Shown: positions 4,121-7,348 of the stretch, in pieces | Position numbering within the stretch: the first letter of the stretch is position 1 | How the letters are laid out: each line of letters begins with the position of its first letter | Assembly (NCBI GenBank): GCA_955652025.1 | Contig: CATPAO010000197.1 | Span: forward strand, 1-7,348 | DNA: 7,348 nucleotides | From: Casimicrobiaceae bacterium | GTDB taxonomy: Bacteria > Pseudomonadota > Gammaproteobacteria > Burkholderiales > Casimicrobiaceae | Reading direction: 5' to 3' | Made by a program: the position numbers and the translations under genes | The notes under the pieces: model-generated | What the model was told of the DNA's origin: nothing | Databases searched by the model: none | The model's input: the letters and a program-made list of their open reading frames with translations, nothing else

Positions 4121-6881
4121 GCCTACGCTTGTCCTCGTGGATGGTTCGTCGTATTTGTATCGCGCCTTCCACGCGCTGCCGGACCTTCGCACGTCCCGAG
4201 GCGAGCCGACCGGCGCTTTGCGCGGCGTGCTTTCGATGTTGCGCCGAATGGTCCTGGACGGCAAGCCGGACTACTTCGCCGTCGTGTTCGACGCGCCGGG
4301 CAAGACGTTTCGCGACGACTGGTATCCCGAGTACAAGGCGAACCGCCCGTCGATGCCGGACGATCTCGTACTGCAGATTCCCGCGCTGCACGAACTGGTG
4401 CGCGCGAATGGCTGGCCGCTGTTGATGATCGACGGCGTCGAAGCCGACGACGTGATCGGCACGCTCGCCGCGCAGGCAAAAGCGCAAGGCATCGCAACGC
4501 TCATCTCGACGGGCGACAAGGACTTGGCGCAGCTCGTCGTACCCGGCATCACGCTCGTCAACACGATGAGCAACGAAACGCTGGACGACGCCGGTGTGCT
4601 CGCCAAGTTCGGCGTGCGCGCCGATCAAGTGCTCGATCTCCTGACGCTGACCGGCGACGCGGTCGACAACGTGCCCGGCGTGCCGAAGGTCGGCCCGAAG
4701 ACCGCAGCCAAGTGGCTCGCGCAGTACGGCTCGCTCGATAGCGTCATCGCGCATGCGCAGGAGATTCCCGGCGTCGTCGGCGAGAACCTGCGGAGCGCAC
4801 TCGCGTGGCTGCCGCAGGCTCGCCGGCTCCTCACGGTGAAAACCGATTGCGTGTTGCAGGTGCAACCGACCGACCTCAAGCTCGGTCCCGCCGACGCCGA
4901 GAAAATGCGTGCGATGTACGAGCGGTTCGAATTCAAGAGCTGGTTGCGCGATGTTCCCGGCGAAGGCGCCGACGTCGCGGGCGCGATCGCCGCGAAAGCC
5001 GCGCGCGACGACACGGGCCGGCGCTGGGATACGGCGTCATCGCCGCCACCGTTGGCGCCGCCGCATGCGGCGATCGAAAAACACTATGAGACCGTCGAGG
5101 ACGAGGCGGCGCTCGCGCGCTGGCTGGCGACGATCGAGCGTGCCGACCTGACCGCGTTCGATACGGAGACGACGAGCCTCGATCCGATGCAAGCGCAGAT
5201 CGTGGGCATTTCGCTGTCGGTCGAGCCGGGGCGCGCGTGCTACATCCCGCTGGCGCACCGCTATGCCGGCGCGCCGGACCAGCTCCCGCGCGAGCGCGTG
5301 CTCGCGGCGCTCGCCCCTTGGCTTGCAAGCGAAAAGCACAAGAAGCTCGGACAGAACTTGAAGTACGACCAGCACGCGCTCGCCAATCACGACATCGCGC
5401 TGGCCGGCGTCGCGCACGATACGCTGCTCCAATCGTACGTGCTCGAATCGCACAAGCCGCACGATATGAGCAGTCTTGCGTGGCGGCATCTCGATCTCAA
5501 GACGTTGAGCTACGACGAAGTGACGGGCAAAGGAGCGTCGCGCATTTCCTTCGAGCAGGTCGCCGTCGACCGCGCCACGGAGTACTCGGCCGAGGACGCC
5601 GACGTAACGCTGCGGCTGCACCGCGCGCTCTACCCCGCCGTGGCCGACGACGCGAAGCTGGCGCGTGTGTACGGCGACATCGAGATTCCGGTGCGCGAAG
5701 TGCTGTTCCGGATGGAGCGCAACGGTGTGCTGATCGACTCGCAGAAGCTCGGCGTGCAGAGCCGGGAGTTGGGCGAGCGGTTGATGACGCTGGAACAGCA
5801 GGCGTTTCAGGCCGCCGGGGGCCCGTTCAATCTCGGGTCGCCGCGGCAGCTGGGCGAAATACTGTTCGAGCGCATGAAGCTGCCGGTCGTCAGGAAGACC
5901 GCGACCGGCCAGCCGTCGACCGACGAAGAAGTGCTGCAGGAATTGGCAGCCGACTATCCGCTGCCGAGGATCCTGCTCGAGCATCGCGCGCTGTCGAAGC
6001 TCAAGTCGACGTATACCGACAAGCTGCCGCTGATGGTCAACGCGCAGACCGGCCGCGTGCACACGACGTTCTCGCAGGCCACGGCCGTCACCGGGCGGCT
6101 CGCATCGACGGATCCGAATCTGCAGAACATTCCGGTGCGCACCGCGGAAGGCCGGCGGATTCGCGAGGCGTTCATCGCCGAGCCGGGGCACGCGCTGGTC
6201 TCGGCCGACTATTCGCAGATCGAGTTGCGGATCATGGCGCACCTGTCCGAGGATCCGGCGCTCTTGAAGGCGTTTGCGGCCGGCGAGGACATCCATCGCG
6301 CGACGGCGGCGGAAATCTTCGGCGTGCCGGCCCATGACGTCACCTCCGACCAACGACGCTATATCAAAGCGGTCAACTTCGGTCTGATCTACGGCATGGG
6401 CGCATTCGGCCTCGCCACGCAGCTCAACATCGAGCGTGCCGCAGCGCAACAGTTCATCGACAAATATTTCGCCCGCTACCCCGGCGTCGCCCACTACATG
6501 CAGCGCACGCGAGAGCTGGCGCGGGACCAGGGTTACGTCGAGACGGTATTCGGACGGCGGCTATGGCTGCCCGACATCAAGGCGGCGGGCGGCCCACGCC
6601 GCGCTGGCGCCGAACGCGCGGCGATCAATGCGCCGATGCAGGGCACGGCGGCGGACCTGATCAAGTTGGCGATGCTTGCCGTCCATCAATGGCTGCTGCG
6701 CGAGCAATTGGCCACGCGTCTCATCTTGCAAGTGCATGACGAGCTCGTGCTCGAAGTCCCGAACGATGAGGTCGCGCGCGTGCAACGGGAATTGCCGCGG
6801 CTGATGACCGGTGTCGCGACGCTCAAAGTGCCGCTGGTCGTCGATGTAGGCCGTGGCCTGAACTGGGACCAGGCGCACTAG
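4119..6881 (+). CDS. polA: DNA polymerase I
   Basis: Complete 920-residue family A polymerase for gap filling in excision repair and RNA primer removal. The N-terminal 5'-3' exonuclease/flap domain (about 1-290) shows LVDGSSYLYRAFH (Asp8), FDAPGKTFRDDWYPEYKANR, GVEADDVIG, STGDKDL and TGDAVDNVPGVPKVGPKTA (helix-hairpin-helix). The proofreading domain keeps its acidic residues: FDTETTSLD (Asp348, Glu350), GQNLKYDQHALAN and YSAEDADVTLRLH, so 3'-5' exonuclease should be active. Polymerase motifs are A, DYSQIELR (Asp697); B, RRYIKAVNFGLIYG (Lys750, Phe754, Tyr758); and C, QVHDELVLEV (Asp874, Glu875). These sit a constant eight positions before E. coli Pol I residues, and the C-terminus NWDQAH matches. 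ATG at 4119 gives the usual MPTLVLVDGSS start; a TTG six codons upstream is unlikely. No Shine-Dalgarno is evident. The start overlaps that of the divergent LOG gene. Confidence 0.98.
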   Translation: MPTLVLVDGSSYLYRAFHALPDLRTSRGEPTGALRGVLSMLRRMVLDGKPDYFAVVFDAPGKTFRDDWYPEYKANRPSMPDDLVLQIPALHELVRANGWPLLMIDGVEADDVIGTLAAQAKAQGIATLISTGDKDLAQLVVPGITLVNTMSNETLDDAGVLAKFGVRADQVLDLLTLTGDAVDNVPGVPKVGPKTAAKWLAQYGSLDSVIAHAQEIPGVVGENLRSALAWLPQARRLLTVKTDCVLQVQPTDLKLGPADAEKMRAMYERFEFKSWLRDVPGEGADVAGAIAAKAARDDTGRRWDTASSPPPLAPPHAAIEKHYETVEDEAALARWLATIERADLTAFDTETTSLDPMQAQIVGISLSVEPGRACYIPLAHRYAGAPDQLPRERVLAALAPWLASEKHKKLGQNLKYDQHALANHDIALAGVAHDTLLQSYVLESHKPHDMSSLAWRHLDLKTLSYDEVTGKGASRISFEQVAVDRATEYSAEDADVTLRLHRALYPAVADDAKLARVYGDIEIPVREVLFRMERNGVLIDSQKLGVQSRELGERLMTLEQQAFQAAGGPFNLGSPRQLGEILFERMKLPVVRKTATGQPSTDEEVLQELAADYPLPRILLEHRALSKLKSTYTDKLPLMVNAQTGRVHTTFSQATAVTGRLASTDPNLQNIPVRTAEGRRIREAFIAEPGHALVSADYSQIELRIMAHLSEDPALLKAFAAGEDIHRATAAEIFGVPAHDVTSDQRRYIKAVNFGLIYGMGAFGLATQLNIERAAAQQFIDKYFARYPGVAHYMQRTRELARDQGYVETVFGRRLWLPDIKAAGGPRRAGAERAAINAPMQGTAADLIKLAMLAVHQWLLREQLATRLILQVHDELVLEVPNDEVARVQRELPRLMTGVATLKVPLVVDVGRGLNWDQAH

Positions 6882-6956
6882 GTCTTTCGTATCGCGCCGT
6901 GTTCAAATTAATCGGACACCTCGCGATCGATTGCGCCCGCGCCCGCGCCGGGCCGA

Positions 6957-6962
6957 TATAAA
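6957..6962 (+). promoter_or_regulatory. Candidate -10 box before the efflux adaptor gene
   Basis: TATAAA (6957-6962) stands in very GC-rich sequence, with TTGCGC at 6931-6936 as a poor -35 at a long 20-nt spacing (18 if GATATA at 6955 is used). Start of transcription would be near 6969-6970. It lies 76 bp after polA, so the adaptor gene is probably transcribed independently. No convincing intrinsic terminator follows polA; an imperfect stem at 6899-6904/6914-6919 has no T-run. Confidence 0.4.
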
Positions 6963-6973
6963 ATCGAGAATGT

Positions 6974-7000
6974 ATGCCCGACCCCGATCGCCGCCGCTAG
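6974..7000 (+). CDS. Possible 8-codon upstream ORF
   Basis: ATG at 6974 encodes MPDPDRRR and stops with TAG at 6998-7000, within the loop of the strong hairpin in the adaptor leader. Three consecutive CGC Arg codons precede the stop. It overlaps a second ATG (6970), which is in frame with the adaptor gene. No clear ribosome-binding site is seen, so this may be chance. Confidence 0.15.
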   Translation: MPDPDRRR

Positions 7001-7022
7001 CCGGCGGCCTCGGCCCGGCGGC
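6990..7022 (+). promoter_or_regulatory. GC-rich leader hairpin with two alternative pairings
   Basis: GCCGCCG (6990-6996) pairs perfectly with CGGCGGC at 7002-7008 (5-nt loop) and equally with a second CGGCGGC at 7016-7022. CCGGCGGCC is directly repeated at 7001-7009 and 7015-7023. No T-run follows, so it is not a simple intrinsic terminator. It lies between the putative promoter and the adaptor start and could influence translation or transcript stability. Confidence 0.4.
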
Positions 7023-7062
7023 CAGGTCCGAATCCGACAATCCCCATTACGTGCGACACCTT

Positions 7063-7348
7063 ATGGCGAAACTGTGCGCGTTTCCAGGTTTGAGCGAGCT
7101 TCGATGGCGTGAGGGTGCGCTGGCGGTCGCTTTGTGGGCAGCGTTGTCCGGTTGCGGGCAGAAGGGTCCGCCGCCGGCACCCCCGGCGCCCGAGGTGTCG
7201 GTGATCAAGCTGGCGCCGGTGCCGGTCACCGTTTTCGAGGAGTACGTCGGTCAGACAGAAGCCATCGATACGGTGGAAATTCGCGCGCGCGTCGGCGGCA
7301 TTCTGGAGCGCCAGGCCTATACCGATGGCGCCAACGTAAAAAAAGACG
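7063..7348 (+). CDS. RND efflux periplasmic adaptor lipoprotein, N-terminal part (runs off window)
   Basis: The first 95 codons of a membrane fusion protein of the AcrA/MexA (HlyD-like) family, which links an inner-membrane RND pump to an outer-membrane channel to export drugs or other toxic compounds. Residues 1-30 are a lipoprotein signal peptide with hydrophobic GALAVALWAALSG and lipobox LSGC, so Cys31 is the predicted lipidated residue. A Pro-rich linker follows (GQKGPPPAPPAPE), then the start of the membrane-proximal and barrel-sandwich (lipoyl) domains: VSVIKLAPVPVTVFEEYVGQ, then VEIRARVGGILERQAYTDGANVKK. ATG 7063 gives a sensible signal peptide but has no Shine-Dalgarno; an in-frame ATG at 6970 would add 31 Pro/Arg-rich residues in front of it and is less likely. 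The pump and channel genes are expected just beyond the right edge. Substrate unknown. Confidence 0.88.
   Translation, partial: MAKLCAFPGLSELRWREGALAVALWAALSGCGQKGPPPAPPAPEVSVIKLAPVPVTVFEEYVGQTEAIDTVEIRARVGGILERQAYTDGANVKKD

Noticed and set aside
2930..4741. 603-codon open frame on the plus strand running across the DUF2782, LOG and polA starts
   Set aside because: It is antisense to two recognisable genes and out of frame with polA; its product is Arg-rich, low-complexity and matches no family. GC-rich codon bias keeps such frames open.
3780..4865. 361-codon minus-strand frame across the LOG and polA starts
   Set aside because: It overlaps both genes in other frames; composition is typical of antisense GC-rich DNA with no motif. 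It does not alter the CATG start interpretation.
5037..6494. 485-codon minus-strand open frame opposite polA
   Set aside because: It is fully antisense to strongly conserved polymerase motifs; its His/Arg/Gln-rich product has no recognisable domain.
6899..6919. Intrinsic terminator after polA
   Set aside because: GTGTTC/GGACAC needs a G-T wobble, has an AT-rich loop and no following T-run.

Overview
This is a GC-rich stretch of core bacterial chromosome. The proteins and gene order (uvrD, a BPSS1780-type membrane protein, a choline-kinase-fold homoserine kinase, a DUF2782 protein, a long LOG-family protein, polA) point to a betaproteobacterium, probably Burkholderiales or a relative. I cannot name a genus. 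No transposase, integrase, phage gene, CRISPR array, tRNA or rRNA is visible, and nothing looks like a defence or secretion island.

Layout, left to right. (1) The 3' end of uvrD (+) ends at 739. (2) A 142-bp convergent gap has only weak hairpins. (3) Four genes on the minus strand read right to left: LOG-family phosphoribohydrolase (4120-3392), secreted DUF2782 protein (3253-2885), thrB (2825-1872) and BPSS1780-type membrane protein (1748-882). A good extended -10 with a short leader and Shine-Dalgarno precedes the DUF2782 gene, so the last three genes probably form one transcript. (4) polA (+, 4119-6881) is complete and diverges from the LOG gene with no spacer: the two ATG codons overlap in a single CATG. 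(5) A 181-bp region follows with a -10-like box, a strong GC hairpin and a short upstream ORF. (6) The window ends inside the N-terminal part of an RND-type efflux periplasmic adaptor lipoprotein (+, from 7063).

The genes work in separate processes. UvrD and PolA act together in excision repair: UvrD unwinds the nicked patch and PolA fills it and removes flaps or primers. ThrB is the kinase step from homoserine towards threonine. The LOG protein is a nucleotide phosphoribohydrolase. DUF2782 and BPSS1780-type proteins are envelope proteins of unknown role that travel with thrB.

The most interesting observations are small-scale: the CATG shared start of polA and the LOG gene; a duplicated 18-bp element between thrB and the membrane-protein gene that carries a ribosome-binding-like site and a start codon in each copy, creating a possible 30-codon leader ORF coupled by GTGA overlap; a hairpin just upstream of thrB; and the hairpin plus mini-ORF leader of the adaptor gene. 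I found no convincing new multi-gene system.
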